A DNA stretch of 64,000 bases from Bog-473 sp963743785 (GTDB taxonomy: Bacteria > Actinomycetota > Acidimicrobiia > Acidimicrobiales > RAAP-2), in NCBI GenBank assembly GCA_963743785.1, contig CAVURD010000028.1, positions 1 through 64,000 of the forward strand, given 5' to 3'. Below are positions 1 to 9,092 of the stretch, one piece after another; position 1 is the first letter of the stretch, and the number at the start of each line of letters is the position of its first letter. The notes beneath the pieces were generated by a model, which was not told the DNA's origin, did not search any database, and saw nothing but the letters and a program-made list of their open reading frames with translations. Made by a program: the position numbers and the translations under genes.

Positions 1-31
1 ATGCGGTAAACCCCGTTTGGTGGACCACTTT

Positions 32-510
32 TTAGGACAAAGTGGCCTGTTGGGTGGTGGTTGAGTCTAAGGCCTCGAATTCGTTCGGGGTGCGATAGCC
101 GAGCGAACTGTGTCGGCGGTGGCAATTGTAGAAGTGCTCGATGTAGTCGGCCATGGCCAGGCCGAGTTCCATCTTGGTCCGCCAAGGCTGACGATTCAGC
201 AACTCGATCTGCATCGAGCCCCAGAACGACTCCATGGGTGCATTGTCGTAGCAGTCGCCGACGGTCCCCATCGAGCTGAGAAGGCCCAAGCGTCGGACGT
301 TCTCGGTGAAGGCCCACGACGTAAACTGGGTGCCGTGGTCCGAGTGGATCACCGTCGTTGGTGAAGTCTTCCTGGATTCACCGGCTTTGGTGATGGCATC
401 GAGGACCAACGCTGACTCACAGCGGCGGTCGATGGCCCAACCGACCGCCTTGCGCGAGTAGAGGTCGAGCACCACGCAGCAGTAGAGCCCGCGATGGCCG
501 TTAGGGCGAG
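32..510 (-). pseudogene. IS3-family transposase OrfB, 5'-truncated
   Basis: C-terminal part of an IS3-family DDE transposase. The frame keeps the second catalytic Asp (HSDHGTQFTS), the catalytic Glu (NAPMESFWG) and the C-terminal HRRHSSLGYRTP signature. The DNA-binding N-terminus and the first catalytic Asp are gone, so it should be inactive. Transposase similarity starts near 510 (GLYCCVVLDLYSRKAVGWAI). Above that point the same DNA is the 3' end of the DUF393 gene in another frame, so the open frame running on to 631 is a junction artefact. A probable terminal repeat begins near position 21 (TGGACCACTTTTTAGGAC). No orfA remains. Confidence 0.85.
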
Positions 511-884
511 CAAGCGGGGCTTCCACCAGGGAGGCGACTTCGGTTCCTTGCCACGATTCTGTACCCAAGTGCCGCAAGGCACTCCACCGGTGGAATGAGT
601 AAAGGGCGACCAGCCAATTGCCAACCACCACCGACCGCCATCAGCGACCGCGCTACTGCACGATGACCGCTCTCCTGCCGACCATCTTCAATCCACCAAG
701 CCGCCCGCTTGACGTCTCCGACGGTTAGACCCAAGCGGTCCATCTCGTCCTGGCCGAGGCGCTGCCATGGGACTGCCACCGGCAATCGAGATCTCGTCCA
801 TTTGGCTGAAACCCATTTGGCCGCTGATGAGCAAAAACTGCAATCGCCGTCATACACAAGGAGGGCCGCTCCGTCGTCGCGCAC
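501..884 (-). CDS. DCC-family (DUF393) thiol-disulfide oxidoreductase-like protein
   Basis: A 127-residue protein of the DCC/DUF393 family, thought to be thioredoxin-fold redox proteins. The N-terminus has YDGDCSFCSSAAKWV with the paired cysteines at residues 15 and 18. The C-terminus RNRSRLPGGSPACSP matches the usual end of actinobacterial members, so the protein looks complete. The stop codon lies at the boundary with the truncated IS3 element. The IS DNA therefore abuts or supplies the stop without removing conserved sequence, but it has replaced whatever lay downstream. The ATG at 884 is the start that puts the DCC motif about ten residues in. Substrate unknown. Confidence 0.8.
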   Translation of the reverse strand: MRDDGAALLVYDGDCSFCSSAAKWVSAKWTRSRLPVAVPWQRLGQDEMDRLGLTVGDVKRAAWWIEDGRQESGHRAVARSLMAVGGGWQLAGRPLLIPPVECLAALGYRIVARNRSRLPGGSPACSP

Positions 885-1388
885 CCCTTTATTCTACAGG
901 CAGCGATGACGTATCGCCCTATGGTTGTAGCTCCTGAACACCAAGAGGCCCCGCGAATCACCAGTCCCCCTCGATTACTACTTGTCGGGACCCGCCCAAC
1001 CCGATGGTGGATCGCTGGACGGGAAAGAAGCTTCGAGGTCCGCGTCGATTTCAGATTGGCTCCGGTCGGATGGCCCAGGGCCTCCCGGTACGTCGGGGAT
1101 GGGTTCGGGGTCAGGCTCGATAGGAGTGGGCTCATGAGGAATGGTCATAACTTCCCCCTACCCACGCCCAAGTGAGCGAAACGGCAATCACCCCTGAGTC
1201 ACCAGTACGGTCTGCGGGTGGACACTTACCGTTGCCGGCTTTATGCTCAGGGACCAATCAGCCTCCGTGAGACAGGAATCGGATCCCCCGAAGGCAATGC
1301 CGGGTGCCACGTTGAGGCTGACACGCCGGTGAAGGCAACGACGAGTAGGCGTAGTCTCTTGGCAACATCGAGGAGAGAGGACCTTGTC
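885..1388. other. Intergenic, no gene recognised
   Basis: About 500 bases between the DUF393 and dodecin starts. Open frames on both strands have no recognisable motif. The last 20 bases hold the dodecin ribosome binding site (GGAGAGAGG). Promoters for both divergent genes should lie here, but no clear -35/-10 pair was found. Confidence 0.5.
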
Positions 1389-1605
1389 ATGGCCGAGAGC
1401 GTGTACAAGGTCATAGAACTCGTAGGTACAAGCGGAGAATCCTGGGAGAAGGCAGCTAGCGCGGCGGTGGCCAAGGCAACCTGGGTCCTTGCGTGATCTT
1501 CGAATCGCCGAGGTGGCTGAACTTGACCTCCAACTCGAGGACGGGAAGGTCAAGGCGTACCGGGCCAGGGTGAAGGTTTCTTTCAAGTACGAGGATGGGG
1601 ACTGA
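1389..1605 (+). pseudogene. Dodecin, frameshifted
   Basis: Dodecins are small dodecameric flavin-storage proteins of about 70 residues. The first 35 codons read MAESVYKVIELVGTSGES..., a typical dodecin start, then hit TGA at 1494. Shifting by one base near 1485 (an extra G in ctgggtcc) restores SLRDLRIAEVAELDLQLEDG and continues to VSFKYEDGD with a stop at 1603-1605, the expected length and end. A GGAGAGAGG ribosome binding site precedes the ATG. Every part of the fold is present and only one base is out of register, so this is either a very young pseudogene or a sequence error. Confidence 0.85.
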
Positions 1606-1950
1606 ACTTCGCACCCTTGTCTCGCGCTATACCCAAGAAGATCGTCGGGACGTTCGTGACCTTGTGTTGGACACAGGATCAAGTACAGCTAATGAGTGGG
1701 CCGAGCGTATTCACTTTCGACGAATGCGTAGCCTCGGCGCAGAGGTACTCAGGATGATCTGATGATCCGACGATCAACCCGGATGACTGAGGTGATCGAC
1801 CCATTGTGCTGAGGTGCCACCCATCGCCGGGACTGCGTCAAACAATTCGCCGAGGTCATTACACCGATTCCTGACTCCGCCGCTCCAAAGGGATACTCGG
1901 CCAACTGCTCGAATCAGGGATCGTCACCCGCGTTTCGCCGCGTACATCCC
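1606..1950. other. Intergenic, no gene recognised
   Basis: About 345 bases between the 3' ends of the convergent dodecin and DMT transporter genes. No conserved protein, strong hairpin or repeat was seen. Confidence 0.45.
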
Positions 1951-2820
1951 TTATAACCTGACCGGCATCGACGGGTCGAGGTCGGTGGGCGCTGCCCGCG
2001 ACAGGATGGTAACGCCCATGGCCATGACGCAGAAAGCGACGCCCGCGACGGCCTTCTGGGCCACGCTCACAGTGAATCGCTCGTCGAAGATCCAGACGCT
2101 CAACACGATGGCGACGGCGGGATCGACCACGACGATCAGAGGTTGGGACACGCTCAACGGGCCGACCTGCAGGGCGGCTTGTTGGAGCACAGAACCGAGG
2201 ACTGCGGAGGCGATTAACGCGTAGATGGGCCAGTGCGCCAGCATGCCCACCGGGCCCGATGCCGCGAGCACGTTGGTGGTCGCCTTGATGAACGTGGCCA
2301 TCAGGGCCCATGTGATCGAGGCCGCGGTGGCGTAGAGCGCGGCCCGACGCACGGGAGATCCCCAGCGCGCCGTGACGGCCAACACGGCGGCCGCCCCGCC
2401 GAAGACGACCAGCGCGAAGATCCAATCGGCCACGTCCGGCTGCACGTGGCCGCCATGGGGCTCGGCCGCACCCAGGAACACCGCCAGAGCCGCACAGGTG
2501 ATCAGTGCAGCGCTCCACGCCGTCTTCGCGATGTGCTGGTGGACCCAGAACTGGCGCAGGACCAGGGCGAAGACCAATTCGGTGACGAGGAGGGGCTGGA
2601 CGACCGAGAGCTGCCCGCTGTGGAGTGCGACCGCCTGGAAGGCAAATCCCCCTGCTGCTGCCGCCCAACCGAGAAGCCAGAGAGGCTGGCGGATCAAAAA
2701 GGTGACGAGATCCCAGCCCCGGTGCGTGTCAGATGCACCGACACTGGCCGCGTGCTGGGTCATCAGGTGTACCGCGTTTGCTAGGGCGGCGGCCAGGGCG
2801 AAGATGATTGTAACGGTCAC
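1951..2820 (-). CDS. DMT/EamA-like membrane transporter
   Basis: A 289-residue integral membrane protein of the drug/metabolite transporter type, with about nine to ten hydrophobic segments in two halves. Each half carries the related stretches VQPLLVTELVFALVL and VSQPLIVVVDPAVAIVL, consistent with the internal duplication of this superfamily. The open frame extends to 2985, but the first 55 residues are not membrane-like. The GTG at 2820 (V-T-V-T-I-I-F-A-L-A) is preceded by GGAAG and starts exactly at the first transmembrane segment, so it is preferred. Substrate cannot be inferred. It stands alone with no obvious operon partner. Confidence 0.75.
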   Translation of the reverse strand: MTVTIIFALAAALANAVHLMTQHAASVGASDTHRGWDLVTFLIRQPLWLLGWAAAAGGFAFQAVALHSGQLSVVQPLLVTELVFALVLRQFWVHQHIAKTAWSAALITCAALAVFLGAAEPHGGHVQPDVADWIFALVVFGGAAAVLAVTARWGSPVRRAALYATAASITWALMATFIKATTNVLAASGPVGMLAHWPIYALIASAVLGSVLQQAALQVGPLSVSQPLIVVVDPAVAIVLSVWIFDERFTVSVAQKAVAGVAFCVMAMGVTILSRAAPTDLDPSMPVRL

Positions 2821-3424
2821 GTTACAACTTCCGATCGAGCAAGGTCCGAACGCATTGGCGGATCTGGACTGTAGCTGGCCAGTTCCCTCAGTTTCGAGGA
2901 ACGCACTTCGCTGATTCGGGGTGAGTTCCGTACACCGACAGGGAGCCGGTCCCCACCTTTGGGTCGATCTGTTCGCCCGATCCAATCACATGTGCCTAAC
3001 GTGGCTTCAAGTCGTTGCGCAAGAGGTCAGCGCGCGATCCCACCAGGCGTTGATCGCCGCGCCGGCATCCGCCGCCCTTGCCCGACAGCAAACACACTTT
3101 GGATCGGGCCGCGAATGGCACGCCGCGAGCCGGCCTTTTGGATGCTCCTTGGCCGTTCTGATGAGCCACTAGGCAGAGAATAGTTCGATCTTCAGGAGAG
3201 CCGTTGGACTTGGGCACCCCCCCAAAGGACCCGGCTGAGATGCGGTTTCACCTCCTTTGCGATCCGAGGAATGGGCGTGGTGGTAGCACCAAGGAACCTC
3301 GAGGGCTGGCCACCTTGGTGCGCCGACTTAGTTCAGTCACAATGCGACGGTGGACTACCGGACACAACAGGCGGGCTGTGGGTGGTGACGACGTCACGAT
3401 GAGAATGATCGGTGCCCAGTATCC
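2821..3424. other. Intergenic with an 8-bp inverted repeat
   Basis: Region between the divergent DMT and FtsX-like genes. No gene was recognised. CACCAAGG at 3287-3294 pairs with CCTTGGTG at 3313-3320, about 100 bases before the permease start; it could be an operator or an RNA hairpin. Otherwise nothing is visible. Confidence 0.4.
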
Positions 3425-6010
3425 ATGACCCGCCAAGGGCTGCGCGTGGCGGCCTATCGGCACCGGGCCACCCTTCGCAAACGCCGAAGCGGGTATCTTT
3501 CCCTGATCCTGTTGGTCGCCTTGGTGGGCGGGCTCGCGATGGGCTCGGTGTCGGCGGCCCGTCGTACCCAGTCCTCCTTCGCCACTTATTTGGCCAGTAC
3601 CAACCCCTCCGATCTGGGCATCACGGTCTTCGGTGGACCCAGCAATGGCGGCGGTAGCGCGCCCAACTACTCGACGTCGGCCGTCGACGCCATCTCCCGT
3701 CTGCCCGGCGTCAAGCATGTCGAGGCTGGCATCCCCATCGCTGCCGCCGCGCTGGGCCCCCACGGCGCCCCTCGACTCGGCTCGATCGGTGATATCGAAC
3801 CCGTCGCTAGCGTCGACGGACTGTTCTTCAATCAGGACCGTCTGGCCGTGGTAACGGGACGCATGGCGAATCCCAACCGAGCCGATGAGGTGGTCATGAC
3901 GACGCTGGCCGCCCACCTGATGGGGGTTCAAGTCGGTGAGGTCATTCACTACGGAATCTACAACCAGCAGGAACAGAGCCAGCCCGGCTTCGGTACTTCC
4001 CGTGTCTCACCCCATCGACATCTCGACGCCACCTTGGTGGGTCTGGTGCAGGTGAACAACGCCATCGTCCAGGACGACATCGACCAGTACCCGACGTTCG
4101 AGTTCTTCACGCCGGCGCTGGGTCGAGCCATCGTGGCCGACGCCGGGCAGGGATCGCAGGGAGCCATCACTTACGGGCTCCAGATCGACCGGCAGGTCAG
4201 CAGTGTTGCGGCCGTGGAACAAGAGTTCGCGGCAGTCGCACCGCCGGGAAACACCTTCGGCTTCCACGCTACAAAGGCCGTCGAGGTCAAGGTGGACCGG
4301 ACAATCAAGCCGCTCGTAATCGCCCTCGGCGTGTTTGGCGGAATCGCCCTTCTCGCCGCCCTCCTCATCGCCGTCCAGCTCATCTCCCGCCAACTGGGCG
4401 ACACCGCCGAGGACCTTTCGGTCCTTCGGTCGTTCGGGGCTGACCAGACCGCCATTGTGGCGGACGGACTGATCGGAATCATCGCCTCGATCGTGATCGG
4501 CTCTCTGCTCGCCATCGGGGTGGCCGTGCTGTTGTCGCCGCTGTCGCCTCTCGGACCGGTCCGTGCCGTCTATCCCCACCTGGGCATCGCGATTGATTGG
4601 ACCGTGCTCGGGATCGGGGTACTGGTGCTTGTGGTCGCTCTCAGTGTGGCCACGCTGGTCCTGGCCTGGCGACGGGCGCCACATCGTGCCGCGCTTCGTA
4701 GCAGAGTAGTTGCTCCGAGTAGCTCCAAGGCTTTGCAGGCGGCGGCTTCATCGGGATTTCCCGCACCGACTCTGATCGGGGCGCGCTTCGCACTCGAACC
4801 GGGTCGGGGCCGAGCCACCGTGCCGGTTCGTTCGACGCTGTTGGGCGCGGTCCTCGCCGTGGCGTTGGTGGTGGCGACCCTCACCTTCGGAAGCGGCTTG
4901 CAATCGTTGGTGGCACAGCCGTCGCTCTACGGATGGAACTTCACTTATCTGCTCAACGCCAGTAATACCGCGCCTCCCCAGACACTGAGCCTTCTCGACC
5001 GCGACCCCAATGTGGTGGCCTGGGAGGGATACGACTACAACGACGTCGAGATCGATGGCCAAGGTGTTCCATTCCTGTTCGAGCACGGACATTCCGCCCA
5101 CAAGGAGTCCATCGCTCCGCCGACCTTGACTGGTCACGCTGTCGATGGCGACGGTCAGATCGTCCTCGGCGCGGCAACGCTGGCGCAGCTGCACAAACAC
5201 CTCGGCGACACCGTGTTCGTCTCCTATGGGACTCCCAGAAGTGGTCAGACCTACGTTCCGCCGACCCCGTTCGTAATAGTCGGGACGGCAACCATGCCAG
5301 CCGTCGGGTTCTCTAGCGTGATTGACGATCACACTTCGATGGGGACAGGAGGGCTCATATCTCTGACGAGCCTTCCGCGCTCGTTCCAAAAGGCGACGCA
5401 AAGCTCGATCCCAGCGTTGAACGGCCCCAACCTCGTTTTCGTGCGATTGCGGACCGGCGTGTCGAAAGCCGCCGGGCTCGGCGACATGCAGCGAGTGGCT
5501 AACGCCGCCGACCGAGCCCTCGCCAACGTTCCCAACGGAGCGGCGAACGGCGACTATGTCTCGGTGCTCGGCGTGCAACGGCCGGCTGAGATCGTCAACT
5601 ATGGGACCATCGGGGTGACCCCTGCCTTACTTGCGATGGTACTTGCCGCCGCCGCCATCGTCGCCTTGGGCCTTACCCTGACCGCCTCGGTCAGGAGTCG
5701 ACGGCGCGATCTTGCCCTGCTCAAAACGCTCGGTTTCACTCACCGCCAGTTGGCTGGAGTGGTGGCCTGGCAGGCGTCGGTTTCCTCGGCCATCGGGATA
5801 GTCATCGGCGTGCCGATCGGCATTGCGGTAGGGCGCACATTATGGACTCTGTTTGCCCGGGAGATCTACGCCGTGCCCCTACCAACCGTGCCGGTACTGG
5901 CGGTTGTGCTGGTCGCGTTGGGCACATTGGCGCTGGCCAACATCATCGCCGCCGTGCCCGGGCGCATGGCGGCACGTACGCCGACAGCATTGCTGCTACG
6001 AGCAGAATGA
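3425..6010 (+). CDS. FtsX-like ABC transporter permease, two-module
   Basis: An 861-residue membrane protein with the layout of MacB/LolC-type permeases. One transmembrane helix near residues 25-45 (LSLILLVALVGGLAMG) is followed by a large extracytoplasmic domain and three helices near 295-420. A second FtsX module then repeats this pattern: a helix near 470-490, a second extracellular domain, and three C-terminal helices near 735-855. SRRRDLALLKTLGFTHRQL is the coupling-helix-like segment of the second module; the first has DLSVLRSFGADQTAIV. Such permeases work with a cytoplasmic ATPase, usually the adjacent gene. None is present on either side, so it is an orphan or its ATPase is elsewhere. 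The ribosome binding site before ATG 3425 is weak. Confidence 0.85.
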   Translation: MTRQGLRVAAYRHRATLRKRRSGYLSLILLVALVGGLAMGSVSAARRTQSSFATYLASTNPSDLGITVFGGPSNGGGSAPNYSTSAVDAISRLPGVKHVEAGIPIAAAALGPHGAPRLGSIGDIEPVASVDGLFFNQDRLAVVTGRMANPNRADEVVMTTLAAHLMGVQVGEVIHYGIYNQQEQSQPGFGTSRVSPHRHLDATLVGLVQVNNAIVQDDIDQYPTFEFFTPALGRAIVADAGQGSQGAITYGLQIDRQVSSVAAVEQEFAAVAPPGNTFGFHATKAVEVKVDRTIKPLVIALGVFGGIALLAALLIAVQLISRQLGDTAEDLSVLRSFGADQTAIVADGLIGIIASIVIGSLLAIGVAVLLSPLSPLGPVRAVYPHLGIAIDWTVLGIGVLVLVVALSVATLVLAWRRAPHRAALRSRVVAPSSSKALQAAASSGFPAPTLIGARFALEPGRGRATVPVRSTLLGAVLAVALVVATLTFGSGLQSLVAQPSLYGWNFTYLLNASNTAPPQTLSLLDRDPNVVAWEGYDYNDVEIDGQGVPFLFEHGHSAHKESIAPPTLTGHAVDGDGQIVLGAATLAQLHKHLGDTVFVSYGTPRSGQTYVPPTPFVIVGTATMPAVGFSSVIDDHTSMGTGGLISLTSLPRSFQKATQSSIPALNGPNLVFVRLRTGVSKAAGLGDMQRVANAADRALANVPNGAANGDYVSVLGVQRPAEIVNYGTIGVTPALLAMVLAAAAIVALGLTLTASVRSRRRDLALLKTLGFTHRQLAGVVAWQASVSSAIGIVIGVPIGIAVGRTLWTLFAREIYAVPLPTVPVLAVVLVALGTLALANIIAAVPGRMAARTPTALLLRAE

Positions 6011-6359
6011 CCGTTGCCGCCCTTTACTCAGGTCGTCATTCCACGGCTCGGCCGGTAGTCACCCTATCTCAAGGATTCATCAAAGTGCCGTTCCGGACGT
6101 AGGAACTAGAGCAAGCACCGAGCCCGCCTGGCCCGATCGCGAAGCACACACCGCCGCGCCCACAGCTCACCGGATGGGCGTCGCCGATCAAACGGAGACC
6201 CCATCGAATCGTTCTGCTATTGACGAAGGTTGTTGGGCGCTGGTCAGGCTGGCGCGCACACCGATCGGTCTATGGGACGGTGAGGGCCGTCGCGGCGAGC
6301 TCCCTGCTGGCGAAATCTGCCCGTTGCAGTTGGGCACTTCGGGGACAGGCGATTAAGCG
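6011..6359. other. Intergenic, contains a 19-bp repeat copy
   Basis: Between the convergent permease and reductase genes. No gene was recognised. Bases 6333-6351 (GGCACTTCGGGGACAGGCG) recur exactly at 14455-14473, suggesting a shared mobile-element remnant. Confidence 0.5.
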
Positions 6360-6944
6360 CTACCGCACCACTCGGTACGTCAGGTGTGTCACTCCGGGAG
6401 CGGTAATGACATTGTCGATAGCCACCTCGTAGTCGCCAGGACTACCGGCTTCAAAAAGCCTCACCCCATCGCCTAGGAGGACGGGAACCAAGTTGATGAT
6501 GACCTCGTCACGAAAGCCAGCTCGGAGACATTGCTGCACCATGATCGCCCCCATCAGCACTTCGTCCTGCCCGGCAGCGGCCCCTCGAGCCTGCTCGACG
6601 GCACTCTCGATTCCGTCTGTGACAAAGGTATAGGGCAGTGGACCGTCCGGGACGCTCTCCGGTGGCGAATGTGTCACGACGAAGAGGGGCAGCGGACCCA
6701 TCGGGCCCTTGCCACCCCAGGCATTGGACACGTCGTAGGTGCGCCTCCCAGAGATAACGGCCCCGCATCGGCCAACTCCCTCGTCGAAGAAGATGGCGCT
6801 CTCGAGTGACATCTTGAAGGCAGGATTCAATCGGCTTGAAGTGTCGTCAGCCTGGAGCCACGTCTGAAGTCGATCGCCTCGGTAGTTGGCGTCGGCTATG
6901 AATCCGTCTAGTGACATGGAGTGCGCCGTCGTCACCAAGCCCAT
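6360..6944 (-). CDS. RibD C-terminal/dihydrofolate reductase-like protein
   Basis: A 194-residue single-domain protein of the RibD_C/DHFR-like family, which are NAD(P)H-dependent reductases, often of unknown substrate in actinobacteria. Visible signatures are TTAHSMSLDGFIAD at the N-terminus, GAVISGRRTYD in the middle, a nucleotide-binding GAIMVQQCLRAGFRDE and the terminal LVPVLLGDGVRLF. ATG 6944 starts directly at the first beta strand; the longer frame to 7091 adds 49 residues without similarity and is not used. The gene is next to a conjugative-element remnant but has no clear functional link to it. Confidence 0.8.
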   Translation of the reverse strand: MGLVTTAHSMSLDGFIADANYRGDRLQTWLQADDTSSRLNPAFKMSLESAIFFDEGVGRCGAVISGRRTYDVSNAWGGKGPMGPLPLFVVTHSPPESVPDGPLPYTFVTDGIESAVEQARGAAAGQDEVLMGAIMVQQCLRAGFRDEVIINLVPVLLGDGVRLFEAGSPGDYEVAIDNVITAPGVTHLTYRVVR

Positions 6945-7228
6945 CAACTGTTCACTATCTTCGCCATCCGCTCCTCTCGCAACCCGCGAGTTGCCTCCTA
7001 TGTCGGTTCGTAGCGTGTCACATGACGCCCAACGGGGAGCTTGCTTGCATTCCGCGAGCATTCCCGACGTGCCGATCTGCGCCTCGGCCACGCTGGCGCC
7101 GATCGTCGTTCTGGCGCGGTGTTCTGTGCTCCGTCGGATGCACGAGATCGCCGATTTTGCGCTAGGCCCGGCTGGCCGCTCGCATCAGGAGCGACGCACC
7201 GATCGCCCAGCCCTGCTGGCCGACTGCC

Positions 7229-7621
7229 CGGCGCTGTGCGGCGGCATGGGGGGATGCCGTGCGCCCCGACGGCTATGGCGTCTGGGCCGATCACGGGGTT
7301 CGTCTTCCGTTCTGCTTTGAATACGACAACGGCACCGAGACGCTGGCGCGGCTCAGCGCCAAGCTCGGGGGCTACGCCAAGCTGGCCCGAGCGGTGGACC
7401 ATCCGACCTGGGTGCTGTTCCGGTTCCCGACGTGCGGCCGGGAGCCGGCCGCACGGCCGGTCCTTACTCATCTGGCCGTACCAGTGGCCACCGCAGTCAT
7501 TGGGCCCGGACAGGCGGCCGACGGGCCGCTGGGGCTGGCCGTCGGTGACCGCGGGCCACGCAGGCGGCTGGCCGACCTCGGCCATCCCGACCGGGCGCTG
7601 GCAAATGTGCACAACCTGTGA
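7229..7621 (+). pseudogene. Replication-relaxation protein, C-terminal fragment
   Basis: The frame encodes the C-terminal third of the replication-relaxation family carried by actinobacterial plasmids and integrative conjugative elements: RRCAAAWGDAVRPDGYG, then FEYDNGTETLARLSAKLGGY and WVLFRFP. Full members are several hundred residues with an N-terminal winged-helix region. That region is missing, and the DNA above about 7229 has no matching frame before the neighbouring reductase gene. The TGA stop (7619-7621) overlaps the GTG start of the next gene, so the original translational coupling is preserved. Probably the remains of an element boundary deletion. Confidence 0.65.
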
Positions 7622-8544
7622 ACACGGCCGGCCTCGGATCCAAGCTAGCGGTCGGCGGGGCGACCCTCGGCGTCCTGGTCGTCCTCATGGCCGCCGGGGC
7701 CGGGGCGGGGATTTCGTCTCTCCTCGGTGGGGGAGACGTGGCCCCGAGCGCGGTCGCCACCGCCCAGATCCCACCGGCGATGCTCACCCTCTACGAGCAG
7801 GCGGCAGCGACGTGTCCGGGTCTGTCATGGACCCTCCTGGCCGCCATCGGCACCGTCGAGTCGTCCAACGGCACCTCGGACCTGCCCGGCGTGCACTCGG
7901 GGGCGAACTCGGCCGGGGCCGAGGGTCCGATGCAGTTCGAACCGGCCACCTTCGCCGCCTACGACACCCCGGTCCCACCCGGCGGGGTGGCTCCACCGAG
8001 CCCGTACGACGCGACCGACGCTGTCTACGCCGCGGCCCGGATGCTCTGCGCCAACGGGGCCCGCAACGGCGCCGACGTCTCGGCCGCGCTGTATTCGTAC
8101 AACCACTCGAACAGCTACGTCTCTCAGGTCCTGGCCCTGGCCCAGTCTTACGGACAGACCCAGGCCCAGACCGTGGCGGCCGCCACTGCGGGCAGCGTCG
8201 CCGTGGACTGGGCATTGGCGCAGGTCGGTACGCCGTACGTCTGGGGTGGCGAGACTCCCGGTGTCGCCTTCGACTGCTCGGGTCTGGTCCAAGCGGCCTA
8301 CAAGGTGGCGGGGATCTCCTTGCCCCGGGTCGCCCAGGACCAGTACGACGCCACGACACATCTGGCACCCGGTGATCCCCTGGTGGCGGGAGATCTCGTG
8401 TTCTTCGGCGGGGGACCGGGTGACATCAATCACGTCGGGATCTACATCGGAGCGGGCAATATGGTCGACGCTCCGCAGACCGGGGCGGACGTGCGGGTGG
8501 AACCGTATAGCTGGCCCGATTTTGTCGGGGCCAGATCAGTTTGA
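7618..8544 (+). CDS. Bifunctional lytic transglycosylase / NlpC-P60 hydrolase
   Basis: A 308-residue secreted peptidoglycan hydrolase of the type carried by conjugative elements to open the wall during DNA transfer. The order is an N-terminal signal anchor (about residues 10-32), a lysozyme/SLT-like domain with the likely catalytic Glu81 in IGTVESSNG and the motif AEGPMQFEPATFA, and an NlpC/P60 peptidase domain with Cys220 (FDCSGLVQAAY), His272 (INHVGIYIG) and the usual YVWGG entry. The GTG start overlaps the TGA of the replication-relaxation fragment. All catalytic residues are present, so it may still be functional although its partner is truncated. No other transfer genes are nearby. Confidence 0.85.
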   Translation: MNTAGLGSKLAVGGATLGVLVVLMAAGAGAGISSLLGGGDVAPSAVATAQIPPAMLTLYEQAAATCPGLSWTLLAAIGTVESSNGTSDLPGVHSGANSAGAEGPMQFEPATFAAYDTPVPPGGVAPPSPYDATDAVYAAARMLCANGARNGADVSAALYSYNHSNSYVSQVLALAQSYGQTQAQTVAAATAGSVAVDWALAQVGTPYVWGGETPGVAFDCSGLVQAAYKVAGISLPRVAQDQYDATTHLAPGDPLVAGDLVFFGGGPGDINHVGIYIGAGNMVDAPQTGADVRVEPYSWPDFVGARSV

Positions 8545-9092
8545 TCCACCAGTCGCGACAAGATCCAGCCTACTTATGCCCGTCAAAACGGTGGTTCGTG
8601 ACTGCCCCAGTCCGAATCCTCTTTGAGTCATCTATGAAGGAGCGCAGTTTGTCAAGAGGGTGCCGGAGGCTCCTTTGGCATTTCGTCGTGCCCAGATGAC
8701 GGTGAGGCCTCGACCGATGGGCGCGCCAATGTGGGCCCCCGGGGTAACCGAGAACCGAACAGGGCAGTCAAGGCCGGCCGGAGGCCGCCCGGAGGGGAAG
8801 CCTTGACGGCTCGGTCAGTTGTCGTTCACATCATGTGATGCGAAGCCCGTCAGGGCTTCGTGGTCGCCCCCTTGTGATGCCGAGTGGGGGCGCCGTTGCG
8901 ACCCATCTCCAGAGCCAGGCGATGCTGGCAGGGCAACCCGAAGAACCGGGTGCCGGTCATCTGTTCGTCGCGAGGAGCGACATGGAGTGGTTCGGCCGCA
9001 ACCCGGTGGGCTCAATCAAGACCTCGGTCTCGCCGCTGTGCGGGGACCATGACTCAAGGCGAGCTCGCACCGGGTTGCGTCCGTCCCGGTTC

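Noticed and set aside
2233..2784. Long plus-strand open frames opposite the DMT transporter
   Set aside because: Rich in Arg/Gly/His with no motif; codon structure follows the minus-strand transporter, which has clear membrane segments.
4007..4684. Minus-strand frame of 225 codons inside the FtsX permease
   Set aside because: Antisense frame created by high third-position GC; composition (Asp/His/Gln/Arg-rich) is artefactual.
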